Positions 54,187-63,151 of a DNA stretch of 64,000 bases are shown piece after piece; position 1 is the first letter of the stretch, and each line of letters opens with the position of its first letter. Under the pieces are notes generated by a model. That model searched no databases, had not been told where the DNA came from, and saw only the letters and a list, made by a program, of their open reading frames with translations. Location of the stretch: assembly GCF_900109915.1 (NCBI RefSeq), contig NZ_FOBU01000004.1:99891-163890 (forward strand), given 5' to 3'. Made by a program: the position numbers and the translations under genes. This stretch comes from Luteibacter sp. UNCMF331Sha3.1 (GTDB lineage Bacteria; Pseudomonadota; Gammaproteobacteria; Xanthomonadales; Rhodanobacteraceae).

Positions 54187-55545
54187 ATGCGCGTCCATAT
54201 CCTCGGTATCTGCGGCACCTTCATGGGTGGCGTCGCCGCGCTCGCGCGCGAACTCGGCCTCCAGGTGGAAGGCTCCGACGACAACGTCTACCCGCCGATG
54301 AGCACCCAGCTGGAAGCGCTCGGCATCGATCTGATGCGGGGATATCGGGCGGAGCACCTGCGACCCGCGCCGGATCTGGTGGTGGTGGGCAATGCGATGA
54401 CGCGCGGCAACCCGGCCGTGGAATGGATGCTCGACGAAGGCATGCGCTACATCTCCGGCCCGCAGTGGCTGGGCGAAACGCTGCTCGGCGGCCGCGAGGT
54501 GCTCGCGGTGGCGGGCACGCACGGCAAGACCACGACCACGAGCCTGCTCGCCCACCTGCTGGAGTCGGCCGGGCTGGCGCCGGGCTTCCTGATCGGCGGG
54601 GTGCCGGGCAATTTCGACGTGTCCGCCCGGCGTGGCACGGGGCGCCCGTTCGTCATCGAGGCCGACGAGTACGACTCGGCGTTTTTCGACAAGCGCTCCA
54701 AGTTCGTCCATTACCGGCCCCGCATCGCGATCCTGAACAACCTCGAATACGACCACGCCGACATCTTCCCCGACGTGGCCGCGATCCAGCGCCAGTTTCA
54801 TCATCTGGTGCGCACCGTGCCGGGCAACGGGCGGCTGATCGTGAACGCGGAGGATCCGCGGCTGACCGAGGTGCTCGCGATGGGCGCCTGGACACCGGTC
54901 GAAACCTTCGGCATCGACCGCGGCGACTGGCGGGCGGAGCTCGTCCGCCCCGACGGCTCGCATTTCCGCGTGGTGCGCGACGGCGTAGCGCTCGGCGAGG
55001 TCCGCTGGGATTCGCTCGGCCGCCACAACGTCATGAACGCGCTGGCGGCCCTCGCCGCCGCGACCGCGGCCGGCGCCGACCCCGTCGCGCTGCTGCCCGC
55101 CTTCGCCAGCTTCGCCAGCGTGAAGCGCCGCATGGAAACCATCGGCGTGGCGCGCGGCGTCACCGTGTACGACGACTTCGCACACCATCCGACGGCCATC
55201 GCGACCACGCTCGCAGGCTTGCGGGCGCGGGTGGGCGAGGGGCGCATCCTCGTGGCGCTCGAGCCCCGCTCGAATTCGATGCGGCTTGGCGCCCATGCCG
55301 ACGCGCTGGCCCCGTCGCTCGCCGACGCCGATGGCGTGGTGTTCCTGCACCGTCCCGAACTGCCATGGGACGCCGGCAAGGTCACCGGCGCGCTGGACGG
55401 ACGCGGGAGCACGGAGGCTTCGGTCGACGCGCTGGTCGCCACGCTGGCCGCCCGGGCACGGGAAGGCGACCATGTCGTCTTCATGTCCAACGGCGGCTTC
55501 GAAGGTGCGCCGCGACGCTTCTTCGCGGCGCTCGGCGCAGGTTAG
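54187..55545 (+). CDS. mpl: UDP-N-acetylmuramate:L-alanyl-gamma-D-glutamyl-meso-diaminopimelate ligase (452 aa)
   Basis: Peptidoglycan recycling ligase. Starts MRVHILGICGTFMGGVAALA, followed by the Mur ligase ATP loop AGTHGKTTTTSLLAHLLE, a metal-site EADEYDSAFFDKRSKFVHY, and YDDFAHHPTAIATTLAGLR in the C-terminal domain. Length and diagnostic residues agree with Mpl rather than MurC. Lies between adk and a Lon-N gene, all on the plus strand. Confidence 0.96.
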   Translation: MRVHILGICGTFMGGVAALARELGLQVEGSDDNVYPPMSTQLEALGIDLMRGYRAEHLRPAPDLVVVGNAMTRGNPAVEWMLDEGMRYISGPQWLGETLLGGREVLAVAGTHGKTTTTSLLAHLLESAGLAPGFLIGGVPGNFDVSARRGTGRPFVIEADEYDSAFFDKRSKFVHYRPRIAILNNLEYDHADIFPDVAAIQRQFHHLVRTVPGNGRLIVNAEDPRLTEVLAMGAWTPVETFGIDRGDWRAELVRPDGSHFRVVRDGVALGEVRWDSLGRHNVMNALAALAAATAAGADPVALLPAFASFASVKRRMETIGVARGVTVYDDFAHHPTAIATTLAGLRARVGEGRILVALEPRSNSMRLGAHADALAPSLADADGVVFLHRPELPWDAGKVTGALDGRGSTEASVDALVATLAARAREGDHVVFMSNGGFEGAPRRFFAALGAG

Positions 55546-55555
55546 ACTGGTGGGC

Positions 55556-56158
55556 ATGGCCGCGACCAAGCCCGACCTCGACCTTCCGCTGTTTCCGCTG
55601 TCGAACGTCCTTTTCCCGGGCGGTCACCTGCAGCTGCGCATCTTCGAACCGCGTTACATCGACCTCGTGCGCGAATGCGCGCGAACGGGGCGATCGTTCG
55701 GCGTGTGCATGATCCTCGAAGGCCGCGAAGCCGGGCAGCCGGCGGTGCCCGCTGCGGTGGGCACGCTGGCCACCATCACCGATTTCCACACGCGTGAAGA
55801 CGGCCTCCTCGGCATCGTCGCCGAGGGCGGGCTACGCTTCCGTGTCACCCGCACGCGCGTGCGTTCCGATGGCCAGGTGCGCGGCGACGTCGCGCTGTGG
55901 CGGGCGGAGGAAATGATGCCGCTGCCTGTGGAGTTCAGCCTGCTCGCCACGATCCTCGAACGCCTCGCCGACCAGATGATGCCGCCCTGGCGGCACGACG
56001 TGGCGGAGCGCCTCGACGACGCGAGCTGGGTCGGCTACCGGCTCTCCGAGCTGCTGCCGCTCGATCCGGACGAATGCCAGCACATGCTCGAACTCGACGA
56101 TCCGCTGCAACGGCTGGCGGAACTCCGCGATATCCTGCCGCGCTTCCAGCGCGCCTGA
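55556..56158 (+). CDS. LON peptidase N-terminal (substrate-binding) domain protein (200 aa)
   Basis: Stand-alone Lon N-domain: LPLFPLSNVLFPGGHLQLRIFEPRY at the start, followed by GVCMILEGREAG and a helical C-terminal part. There is no ATPase or protease domain. Proposed in relatives to be an adaptor or regulator; function unknown. It starts 10 bp after the mpl stop and is followed 11 bp later by the SDR gene, so mpl-lonN-SDR is probably one operon. Confidence 0.9.
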   Translation: MAATKPDLDLPLFPLSNVLFPGGHLQLRIFEPRYIDLVRECARTGRSFGVCMILEGREAGQPAVPAAVGTLATITDFHTREDGLLGIVAEGGLRFRVTRTRVRSDGQVRGDVALWRAEEMMPLPVEFSLLATILERLADQMMPPWRHDVAERLDDASWVGYRLSELLPLDPDECQHMLELDDPLQRLAELRDILPRFQRA

Positions 56159-56169
56159 GGACACCCATC

Positions 56170-56988
56170 ATGACGACGCTGGCAGGCAAGACCCTGTTCA
56201 TCACCGGTGCCTCGCGCGGCATCGGCCTCGCCATCGCCCTGCGCGCCGCGCGCGACGGTGCCAACGTCGTGATCGCCGCCAAGAGCAGCGTCGCCAATCC
56301 GAAACTCCCGGGCACCATCCATACCGCCGCCGCGGCCGTCGAAGCCGCCGGTGGCAAGGCGCTGGCGCTGAAGGTCGACATCCGCGAAGAGGCCGAGGTG
56401 CGCATGGCCGCCGCCACGGCGGCGGAGCGCTTCGGCGGCATCGACATCGTCGTGAACAACGCGAGCGCCATCTGGCTCGCGGGCGTGGAGAACACGCCGA
56501 TGAAGCGCTTCGACCTGATGCACGAGGTGAACACGCGCGGCACGTTCCTCACCACGCAGGCCTGCCTGCCTTTCCTCAAGCAGGCCGACAATCCGCACGT
56601 GCTGATGCTGTCGCCGCCGCCCAGCATCGATCCGCGGTGGTACGCGCCCCACGTGGCCTACACGATCGCGAAGTTCGGCATGAGCCACTGCGTGCTCGGC
56701 ATGGCGCCCGAATTCGGCCCCCTGGGCATCGCGGTGAACGCGCTGTGGCCGAAGACGGTCATTGCGACCGCCGCCGTGGCGATGCTCGGCGACAGCGTGC
56801 ACGTCGACAACTGCCGCAAGCCCGAGATCGTGGCCGACGCCGCGCATGCCATCCTCACGAAACCGTCACGCGACGCGACGGGGCGTTTCTTCATCGACGA
56901 AGACGTGCTGCGCGACGAAGGCGTCACGGACTTCGAGCGCTACGCCGTGGCGCCGGGACAGCCGCTGCTTCCCGATTTGTTTCTATAG
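56170..56988 (+). CDS. SDR family oxidoreductase, HSDL2-like (272 aa)
   Basis: Rossmann fold with the NAD(P) motif ITGASRGIGLAIALRAA; NNASAIWL marks strand 4, and the active-site pair appears as YTIAKFGMS (Tyr-x3-Lys). The extended segment AAKSSVANPKLPGTIHTAAAAVE is typical of hydroxysteroid-dehydrogenase-like 2 proteins. Substrate unknown, possibly acyl or short-chain alcohols. Last gene of the mpl operon. Confidence 0.9.
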   Translation: MTTLAGKTLFITGASRGIGLAIALRAARDGANVVIAAKSSVANPKLPGTIHTAAAAVEAAGGKALALKVDIREEAEVRMAAATAAERFGGIDIVVNNASAIWLAGVENTPMKRFDLMHEVNTRGTFLTTQACLPFLKQADNPHVLMLSPPPSIDPRWYAPHVAYTIAKFGMSHCVLGMAPEFGPLGIAVNALWPKTVIATAAVAMLGDSVHVDNCRKPEIVADAAHAILTKPSRDATGRFFIDEDVLRDEGVTDFERYAVAPGQPLLPDLFL

Positions 56989-57203
56989 CTATCGCGACAG
57001 CTAAGAAATGCCTTGCGGAGGGCTAGCCCGTTTGGCGTATGGCCGCATCCGGTACGCGGGTATAACGTCGATCCACGGTCGTCCATGCCTCACGAGGTTG
57101 GCGACAAGTGGGGCTTGCCGGCCTGCAGGGGGTGCCGGCGGCGGGTCCGTCAAGCGTTCCCGCGAAGCCGGCAGCAGGCCACGAAAACGGGTGAGGAGCA
57201 GGC

Positions 57204-58541
57204 ATGTCGCGCGGGGAATCGACGGGTCGTTGCGTCGTCTGGATTGGTAGACCGAGCGTTGAAGAACACTTCGGCTTGATCCGCGCCGGCTGGCGCACGC
57301 TGGTGGCCGATCCGGCGAGACACGAAGCCGAGCTGCCCGAATGCGGCGATGCCGCCATCGCGGTGGTGGACCTGCGTGCGAGTGCGCAGGCCGCCGTGCG
57401 CATCCTTACAGGGCTGCGCGAGGCACATCCCGGCATCGCCTGGATCGGGCTGACGGGATCGCGAACACCCTCGGGCGATCCGTGCGTGCGCCGCGCGCTG
57501 CCGCACGCGTTCGAGATCATCGAAGGCACGTCGTCCTTCGGGGCGCTGCGCCAGGCACTGATGCGCGTACCGGGCGACGTCGACGCCGTGCAAGAGGAAG
57601 ACGCGCCGAGCCTGCTGACGGGCAACAGCCCCGCGATCCGCGCGCTGTCGCAGAACATCCGCAAGTTCGCGCCGGTGGAATTGCCGCTGCTCATCACGGG
57701 CGAGACCGGCACCGGCAAGGAAATGGCGGCGCGCGCGCTGCACCAGCTGTCGCCGCGACGCGCGAAACCGTTCGCCGCGATCAACTGCGGCGCGATCGCC
57801 GCCAACCTCGTGCAGTCGGAACTGTTCGGCCATGAGCGCGGCTCGTTCACCGGTGCCACGGCACGACGCATCGGTCACTTCGAATCCGCGGACGGCGGCA
57901 CCGTGTTCCTCGACGAGATCGGCGACCTGCCGCTCGACGCGCAGACCAACCTGCTGCGCGTCCTGCAGGAAGGCACCATCGAACGCATCGGCAGCTGCCA
58001 GTCCATCCACGTGGACGTGCGCGTGCTGGCGGCGACGCATGTGGACCTCGAAAAGGCCGTGGCGCAGGGCCGTTTCCGCGAAGACCTGTTCTACCGGCTC
58101 AACGTGCTGCGGCTTCGCATGCCACCGCTGCGCGAACGCACGGGCGACATCGAACTGCTGGCGCAGCATTTCCTCGACGCGTTCCGCGAAAGCTACGGCA
58201 CGCGTGCGCGCGCCTTCAGCAGCAGCGCGCGCAAGGCGCTCAACGCCTTCGCATGGCCCGGCAACGTGCGCGAACTGATGAACCGCGTGCAGCGCGCCGC
58301 GGTGATCGCGGACGACGCGCTGATCACGCCGGACGACCTCGAACTGAGCATGGAGACGCCCTGCGGCGATCGCGACAGCCTCGGCAGCGCGCGGACGTCG
58401 GCGGAGCGGGAGGCGATCGTGGACTGCCTCCGCGCGAGCGCGTTCAACATCAGCGAATGCGCCAGGCGCCTTCGCGTGTCGCGCGTCACCGTGTACCGGC
58501 TCTGCAAGAAGCATCAACTGGCCCTCGATCAGCTCCGCTGA
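57204..58541 (+). CDS. Sigma-54-dependent enhancer-binding protein (445 aa)
   Basis: A degenerate receiver-like domain (about 8-125; VVDLRAS in place of the usual Asp pocket) precedes the AAA+ domain: Walker A GETGTGKE (166-173), the sigma-54 contact loop GSFTGA (213-218, Ser replacing the usual Ala) and Walker [18 protein letters not shown] Fis-type helix-turn-helix ends the protein ([23 protein letters not shown]). Resembles VpsR-type regulators, which sense a ligand or remain constitutively active. Its stop lies 11 bp from the 3' end of a probable small RNA gene on the opposite strand that has a sigma-54 promoter, an obvious candidate target. Confidence 0.92.
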   Translation: MSRGESTGRCVVWIGRPSVEEHFGLIRAGWRTLVADPARHEAELPECGDAAIAVVDLRASAQAAVRILTGLREAHPGIAWIGLTGSRTPSGDPCVRRALPHAFEIIEGTSSFGALRQALMRVPGDVDAVQEEDAPSLLTGNSPAIRALSQNIRKFAPVELPLLITGETGTGKEMAARALHQLSPRRAKPFAAINCGAIAANLVQSELFGHERGSFTGATARRIGHFESADGGTVFLDEIGDLPLDAQTNLLRVLQEGTIERIGSCQSIHVDVRVLAATHVDLEKAVAQGRFREDLFYRLNVLRLRMPPLRERTGDIELLAQHFLDAFRESYGTRARAFSSSARKALNAFAWPGNVRELMNRVQRAAVIADDALITPDDLELSMETPCGDRDSLGSARTSAEREAIVDCLRASAFNISECARRLRVSRVTVYRLCKKHQLALDQLR

Positions 58542-58551
58542 ACGCACCGTT

Positions 58552-58591
58552 GGAAAAAGAAAACTCCCGGTCCTCTGGGGGACCGGGAGTT
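58552..58591 (-). terminator. Rho-independent terminator of the small RNA
   Basis: On the minus strand a 12-bp stem AACTCCCGGTCC / GGACCGGGAGTT with loop CCCAGA is followed by TTTTCTTTTT. Very strong; no protein gene precedes it on this strand. Confidence 0.92.
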
Positions 58592-58661
58592 CCCATTCGT
58601 CGCCCGGCTTGGCAGGGTCGTCGGACGAACGAACCGAAGCGGCTGTGACGCCAGCCTTCCG
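58553..58661 (-). ncRNA. Candidate sigma-54-dependent small RNA (~109 nt)
   Basis: Bounded by the -24/-12 promoter at 58673-58687, which predicts initiation at about 58661, and by the terminator at 58552-58591. The 5' end GGAAGGCUGGCG folds into a short hairpin (GGCUG / CAGCC). A central part can pair UUCGUC with GACGAA. GGA occurs at the 5' end, before the terminator stem and in its loop-side strand. No open frame with a ribosome site exists. Faces the sigma-54 activator gene. Not assignable to a known family from sequence alone. Confidence 0.7.
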
Positions 58662-58672
58662 GGGAAAGGGGA

Positions 58673-58687
58673 GCAAGCGCCATGCCA
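58673..58687 (-). promoter_or_regulatory. Sigma-54 (-24/-12) promoter
   Basis: The minus strand reads TGGCATGGCGCTTGC, followed by T: invariant GG and GC with exact 10-bp spacing, matching the RpoN consensus TGGCAC-N5-TTGC in all but one base. Confidence 0.8.
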
Positions 58688-58949
58688 CGCGGCAGGTCCG
58701 TTGATTCGCAAGGACTTTCGGATCGGCGGAGGCCGACGGTCCGTACCGCGGCGGTAGCGGCGTGTTACAGAACGTTGCAGAGGCGCTACATGCGTTGTCC
58801 CGGCCGCCCGCGCCTTATACGATGACCCCCCGCGAGGGCGCCGAGGCGCCGCGCGTTTCGGATCGATGTCGGACCGCAGAGCGTACCGTGCGATTCCATC
58901 CGTTCCCGTAAGGGTGCCGGCGCTGCGGCCGGCACCAGGAGTCGCTCCA
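58688..58949. other. Control region between the small RNA and the argD-like gene
   Basis: No protein gene. Apart from the activator sites, the right half (58800-58949) is the leader of the argD-like gene and ends with AGGAG at its ribosome site. I see no attenuator or riboswitch there. Confidence 0.5.
58764..58790 (-). promoter_or_regulatory. Putative upstream activator sites for the sigma-54 promoter
   Basis: Three related hexamers on the plus strand, GTTACA (58764), GTTGCA (58774) and GCTACA (58785), lie 10 and 11 bp apart, so on one helix face. They sit about 103-130 bp upstream of the predicted RNA start, the usual place for enhancer sites. Likely bound by the neighbouring enhancer-binding protein (inference). 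Confidence 0.5.
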
Positions 58950-60197
58950 ATGTCGTCGCATCCCGTCGATCCTTCCGACCTCACCGGCTTGGGCAAGCGC
59001 TACTGGCTGCCCGTCTACCGACCGCGCGACGTCGTGCTCGATCACGGCAAGGGAGCGCGCGTGTGGGACACCGAGGGCCGCGACTATCTCGACCTCGGGG
59101 CCGGCATCGCCGTGAACTCGCTCGGGCATCAGGACCCGGACCTCGTCGCCGCGCTGGTCGCCCAGGCACACAAGCTCTGGCACGCCAGCAACGTCTTCTA
59201 CACCGAGCCGCCGCTGCACCTGGCGCAGGAGCTGGTGGAGCACGCGCCGTTCGCCGAGCGCGTCTTCCTGTGCAACTCCGGCACGGAAGCGAACGAGGCC
59301 GCGATCAAACTGGTGCGCAAGTGGGCGGCCTCGCAGGGGCGCCCGCCGGAAGAGCGCGTGATCGTCACCTTCCGCGGCTCGTTCCACGGCCGCACGCTGG
59401 CCTCCGTCACCGCGACGGCGCAGCCGAAATATCAGGAAGGCTACGAGCCGCTGCCGGGCGGTTTCCGCTACGTGGACTTCAACGACGTGCCCGCGCTCGA
59501 GGCCGCCTTCGCACAGGGCGGCGTCGCCGCGGTCATGCTCGAACCCGTGCAGGGCGAGGGCGGCGTGATGCCGGCGGAGCCCGGGTTCCTGAAGAAAGTG
59601 CGCGAGCTGTGCGACACGCACGGCGCTCTGATGGTGCTGGACGAGATCCAGTGCGGCATGGGTCGTACCGGCACGCTGTTCGCCCATGCGCACGACCACG
59701 TCACGCCCGACATCGTCACGCTGGCGAAGGCGCTCGGCGCCGGTTTCCCGATCGGTGCGATGCTCGCCGGGCCGAAAGTCGCCGAGGTGATGCAGTTCGG
59801 CGCCCACGGCACCACCTTCGGCGGCAACCCGATGGCGGCCGCCGTCGCGCTCGTGGCACTGCGCAAGATCGCCTCGCCCGCCGTGCTGCTAAACGTGGAG
59901 CGTCAGGCCAACGACATCCGCGCCGGGCTGGCGCGGATCAACCACGAGTTCCACCTGTTCTCGGAAGTGCGCGGCCGCGGCCTGATGATCGGCGCGGTGC
60001 TCGATACGGCCTACAAGGGCCGCGCGGGCGACATCCTCGACATCGCCGCGGCGCATGGCCTGCTGATCCTGCAGGCCGGCCCTGACGTCCTGCGCATCGT
60101 GCCGCCACTGACGATCACCGACGAGGAAACCGCGGAAGGCATGCAGCGCCTCCACGACACGCTCGCGGAGTTCGTCCGGGAAGCGAAGGTGGCCTGA
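58950..60197 (+). CDS. argD: Acetylornithine aminotransferase-type class III aminotransferase (415 aa)
   Basis: PLP-dependent, class III. Close match to ArgD/AstC proteins: YLDLGAGIAVNSLGHQDP, NSGTEANEAAIKLVRKW, SFHGRTLASVTATAQPKYQ, MLEPVQGEGGVMPAEP, and TLAKALGAGFPIGAML with the PLP Lys. Likely makes N-acetylornithine or acts on succinylornithine; other arg genes are not adjacent, so an omega-aminotransferase role cannot be excluded. ATG 58950 follows AGGAG. Confidence 0.88.
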   Translation: MSSHPVDPSDLTGLGKRYWLPVYRPRDVVLDHGKGARVWDTEGRDYLDLGAGIAVNSLGHQDPDLVAALVAQAHKLWHASNVFYTEPPLHLAQELVEHAPFAERVFLCNSGTEANEAAIKLVRKWAASQGRPPEERVIVTFRGSFHGRTLASVTATAQPKYQEGYEPLPGGFRYVDFNDVPALEAAFAQGGVAAVMLEPVQGEGGVMPAEPGFLKKVRELCDTHGALMVLDEIQCGMGRTGTLFAHAHDHVTPDIVTLAKALGAGFPIGAMLAGPKVAEVMQFGAHGTTFGGNPMAAAVALVALRKIASPAVLLNVERQANDIRAGLARINHEFHLFSEVRGRGLMIGAVLDTAYKGRAGDILDIAAAHGLLILQAGPDVLRIVPPLTITDEETAEGMQRLHDTLAEFVREAKVA

Positions 60198-60584
60198 CGG
60201 CTCGGCTGCGCCCTCGCGCTCGCCCTGCGTCGAGGCAGGGGAGGCGGGGCGCGTCGTCTCCCTCGCTAAGTCCTCGTCCGGCCTTCGCCTCCCTGCGGAA
60301 TCGCTCGGCAGACGACGCACCCCGACTCCCCAACGATTCTCGAGGCAACCTGTCAGAGCGCGTGTGGGAGCCGATCGTATCGGCGATCCCGCGACAGCGG
60401 GCAACCTCGCGATGCAGCGGGCCACCCCTCACCGTCATCCCGGTGAACACCGGGATCCACCGCGATGCGATCGGTTTTTGCGCAACGTCACATCGGCTCC
60501 TGGCGGCACACCGTGGCGCCTATCGATGCGGCGCCCGCGCCCATCCCCGAAGACCGGCGCGGCCGTGGGGCCCGGCGTGCGCCG
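60198..60584. repeat. 387-bp gene-free interval with palindromic repeats
   Basis: Contains a perfect short-loop palindrome ATCCCGGTG-AA-CACCGGGAT (60437-60456), of the kind GTCATCCCGG...CCGGGATCC that is dispersed in many proteobacterial genomes, and a start resembling the family left arm (TGTGGGAGCC at 60363). Another GC-rich stem lies at about 60385-60400. No gene or promoter is recognised. Confidence 0.5.
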
Positions 60585-61862
60585 TCACAACGAAGCAAAC
60601 ACCTCACGCGCCGCCGCGATCGTCGCCGCGATCTCATCGTCGCCATGCGCGCTCGACACGAAGCCGGCCTCGAACGCCGACGGTGCGAGATACACCCCAC
60701 GCTCCAGCATCCCGTGGAAGAACGCGTTGAAGCGAGTCACGTCGGCCGCGGTGGCCTGCGCATACGTCTCGACCGTTTCGTTCGTGAAGAACAGCCCGAA
60801 CATCGCACCGACCCGCGTCACGCTGAACGGGATGCCCGCCTCCTGCGCCGCGGCGAGCAGGCCGTCGGTGAGGCGGACGGTGCGCGCTGCGAGATCGTCG
60901 TGGAAACCCGGCGCCTGGATGAGCCGCAGCATCGCGAGGCCCGCGGCCATCGCCACCGGATTGCCCGACAACGTGCCGGCCTGATAGATCGGGCCCGAGG
61001 GCGCGACCTGCTCCATGAGATCGCGACGACCGCCATAGGCGCCCACCGGCATGCCGCCGCCGATGATCTTGCCGAAGCAGGTCAGATCGGGCGTGATGCC
61101 GTAATGCGCCTGCGCGCCGCCGAGGGCGACGCGGAAACCGGTCATCACCTCGTCGAAGATCAACAGCACGCCGTGCTTCGTGCACAGCTCGCGCAGCGCC
61201 TGGAGGTAACCGTCGCGGGGCGGAATGCAGTTCATGTTGCCCGCGACGGGTTCGATGATCAGGCCCGCGATGTCGTCGCCATGCTCGGCGAAGAGCGCGG
61301 ACGCCGCGTCGATGTCGTTGTACGGCAGGGTCAGCGTGAGATCCGCGGCGGCTTTCGGCACGCCCGGCGACGTGGGTACGCCGAACGTGAGGGCGCCCGA
61401 CCCCGCTTTCACGAGGAAGCTGTCGCCGTGGCCGTGGTAGCAGCCTTCGAACTTCACGATCTTGCTGCGACCCGTGGCGCCACGCGCGAGACGGATCGCC
61501 GACATGGTGGCCTCCGTCCCCGAGTTCACCATGCGCACCATCTCCACCGACGGCACCAGCGACACGATGGTTTCGGCCATCGTCACTTCGGCCGGGCAAG
61601 GCGTGCCGAACGAGAGGCCGTCGCGAATCGCGAGTTCCACGGCTTCCCGCACGGCGGGATGGTTGTGGCCCACGATCATCGGACCCCAGGAGCCCACGTA
61701 GTCGATGTAACGCTTGCCTTCCACGTCGAAGAGGAAGGGGCCATCGGCGCGCGCGGTGAAGAACGGTTCGCCGCCGACGGAGCGGAACGCGCGGACGGGC
61801 GAGTTCACGCCGCCGGGCAGCAGCTTGCGGGCGCGTTCGAAGAGTTCGTGGTTCGTGGTCAT
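60585..61862 (-). CDS. hemL: Glutamate-1-semialdehyde 2,1-aminomutase (425 aa)
   Basis: C5-pathway enzyme forming 5-aminolaevulinate for haem. Starts [24 protein letters not shown]; contains [40 protein letters not shown] in parts, [20 protein letters not shown], and [17 protein letters not shown] with the PLP Lys. Its ATG shares a base with the TGA of thiE (TGATG), so translation is coupled. Confidence 0.97.
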   Translation of the reverse strand: MTTNHELFERARKLLPGGVNSPVRAFRSVGGEPFFTARADGPFLFDVEGKRYIDYVGSWGPMIVGHNHPAVREAVELAIRDGLSFGTPCPAEVTMAETIVSLVPSVEMVRMVNSGTEATMSAIRLARGATGRSKIVKFEGCYHGHGDSFLVKAGSGALTFGVPTSPGVPKAAADLTLTLPYNDIDAASALFAEHGDDIAGLIIEPVAGNMNCIPPRDGYLQALRELCTKHGVLLIFDEVMTGFRVALGGAQAHYGITPDLTCFGKIIGGGMPVGAYGGRRDLMEQVAPSGPIYQAGTLSGNPVAMAAGLAMLRLIQAPGFHDDLAARTVRLTDGLLAAAQEAGIPFSVTRVGAMFGLFFTNETVETYAQATAADVTRFNAFFHGMLERGVYLAPSAFEAGFVSSAHGDDEIAATIAAAREVFASL

Positions 61863-62506
61863 CAAGAGGTTCCGGAACGGGAGTCGAAAAGATCGGCGAG
61901 GCGGCGGGTGGCCGACTGGATGTCGGGTGCCGCGAAGACGCCGGAGACGACGGCGAGGAAATCCGCGCCCGCGTCGATCAGCACCCCACCATTGTCGGAC
62001 GTGATGCCGCCGATCGCCACGACGGGAAGGCCCAGGGCCTTCGCCTGCGTCAACACGTCCGGCGAGATGACGGTCGCATTCGGCTTCGTCCGTGACGGAT
62101 GCATGGCGCCGAAACCGATGTAGTCCGCGCCTTCGGCGGCCAGGGCGCGCGCGCGTTCGACGTCTCCGTAGCAGGACACGCCGATGATCGCCTCCTCCCC
62201 GAGCCGTTCCCGCGCCACCGTGACGGACACGTCGTGCTGCCCCAGGTGCACGCCCGCGCCCGTCTCGCGGGCCAGTGCCACGTCGTTGTCGATGATCAGT
62301 GGCACGTCGTAGCGGGCGCAGATGCTCGACAGCTCGGTGGCTTCGCTGAGGCGCCGGGCGGCGTCGCCGGTCTTGTCGCGGTACTGCAGCAGGCGGGCGC
62401 CGCCCGCCAGGGCGGCCTCCACGGCGGCGAAAAGGTCGTCGCGCGGGCCGTCGGTAATGGCATAGACGCCGCCGCGCAGACGGGCGGACCGGAGGAGGGT
62501 GGTCAT
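61862..62506 (-). CDS. thiE: Thiamine-phosphate synthase (214 aa)
   Basis: Joins HMP-PP and thiazole phosphate. TIM-barrel with [64 protein letters not shown] in parts, and [13 protein letters not shown] 62506 has AAAGGA at 8 bp; an in-frame ATG at 62512 is too close to it. No TPP riboswitch is seen in the 96-bp gap to the divergent rubredoxin gene. thiE-hemL form an operon. Confidence 0.94.
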   Translation of the reverse strand: MTTLLRSARLRGGVYAITDGPRDDLFAAVEAALAGGARLLQYRDKTGDAARRLSEATELSSICARYDVPLIIDNDVALARETGAGVHLGQHDVSVTVARERLGEEAIIGVSCYGDVERARALAAEGADYIGFGAMHPSRTKPNATVISPDVLTQAKALGLPVVAIGGITSDNGGVLIDAGADFLAVVSGVFAAPDIQSATRRLADLFDSRSGTS

Positions 62507-62602
62507 GGGCATCCTTTGAATCGTGACGGGGCCGCGCTACCGCCGCAGGCCCGGGGGTGACAGAATGAGGGACTTTTCCGCTCCACGACAGTACATAAAG
62601 CT

Positions 62603-62797
62603 ATGGCCGACACCGAAACCACGACCGCGACGCGCAAATGGATGTGCGTCGTCTGCGGATTCATCTACGACGAAGCCCTGGGCCTGCCCGAGGAAGACAT
62701 CGCTCCGGGCACCCGCTGGGAAGACATCCCCGACACGTGGACCTGCCCGGACTGCGGCGTCACCAAGGACGATTTCGAGATGGTCGAAATCGACTGA
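62603..62797 (+). CDS. Rubredoxin (64 aa)
   Basis: Single iron-sulfur electron carrier. Two knuckles: [15 protein letters not shown] and [13 protein letters not shown] give the four Cys ligands; [20 protein letters not shown] between them is the rubredoxin core. A short acidic/Thr-rich N-terminal extension (about 10 aa) is present. Divergent from thiE-hemL, the common arrangement in pseudomonads and Lysobacterales. Partner not identified. Confidence 0.96.
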   Translation: MADTETTTATRKWMCVVCGFIYDEALGLPEEDIAPGTRWEDIPDTWTCPDCGVTKDDFEMVEID

Positions 62798-62941
62798 CGG
62801 CGGGTGCGCCCCTCGCGGCGCACCGCTTCGCGAAGGGGGCCGACATCGTTCCGCCCCATTTCGCCACCGATAACGCAGGAAAACCTGCTTCCATGATCCC
62901 GTGGCCACGCAATGTGCGCCGACGACGCGGAGGAAGCGGCG

Positions 62942-63151
62942 ATGCAGCGATTCATTCCTTTCGACGACCAGTGGGACGAGCTTGCCCGGCTCGACCCGGC
63001 GCTGCTCGTCCCCTATCACGTGGATGTGCCGTGTGAGCGCGGTCTGGCAGGGGATCAGCGAGCCGTGCCGGTCTCGCCCTCGATCGAGAGCTCGTCGCCG
63101 AGCCGAAGCCCGATGCGTCCCGAGGTGCCGGCGGCCACTTCGAGAACATAG
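62942..63151 (+). pseudogene. Possible gene fragment with intact ribosome site
   Basis: GGAGG and an ATG at 8-bp spacing open a frame whose first ~33 codons look like ordinary protein (MQRFIPFDDQWDELARLDPA...LVPYHVDVPCER). From about 63055 onwards the frame runs antisense through the end of the DUF192 gene and becomes Ser/Pro/Arg-rich. It could be a 5' remnant of a gene lost by deletion, or a short real protein overlapping a convergent gene. Family not recognised. Confidence 0.35.

Noticed and set aside
57001..57203. Sigma-54 promoter in front of the enhancer-binding protein gene
   Set aside because: TTGGCGTATGGCCGC has GG but lacks the correctly spaced GC of a -12 element.
60437..60456. Terminator for the argD-like gene
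   Set aside because: A perfect palindrome but with only a 2-nt loop, no T run, and 240 bp from the stop codon; more like a dispersed repeat.
62507..62602. TPP riboswitch upstream of thiE
   Set aside because: The gap is 96 bp and lacks the conserved CTGAGA and related thi-box segments.
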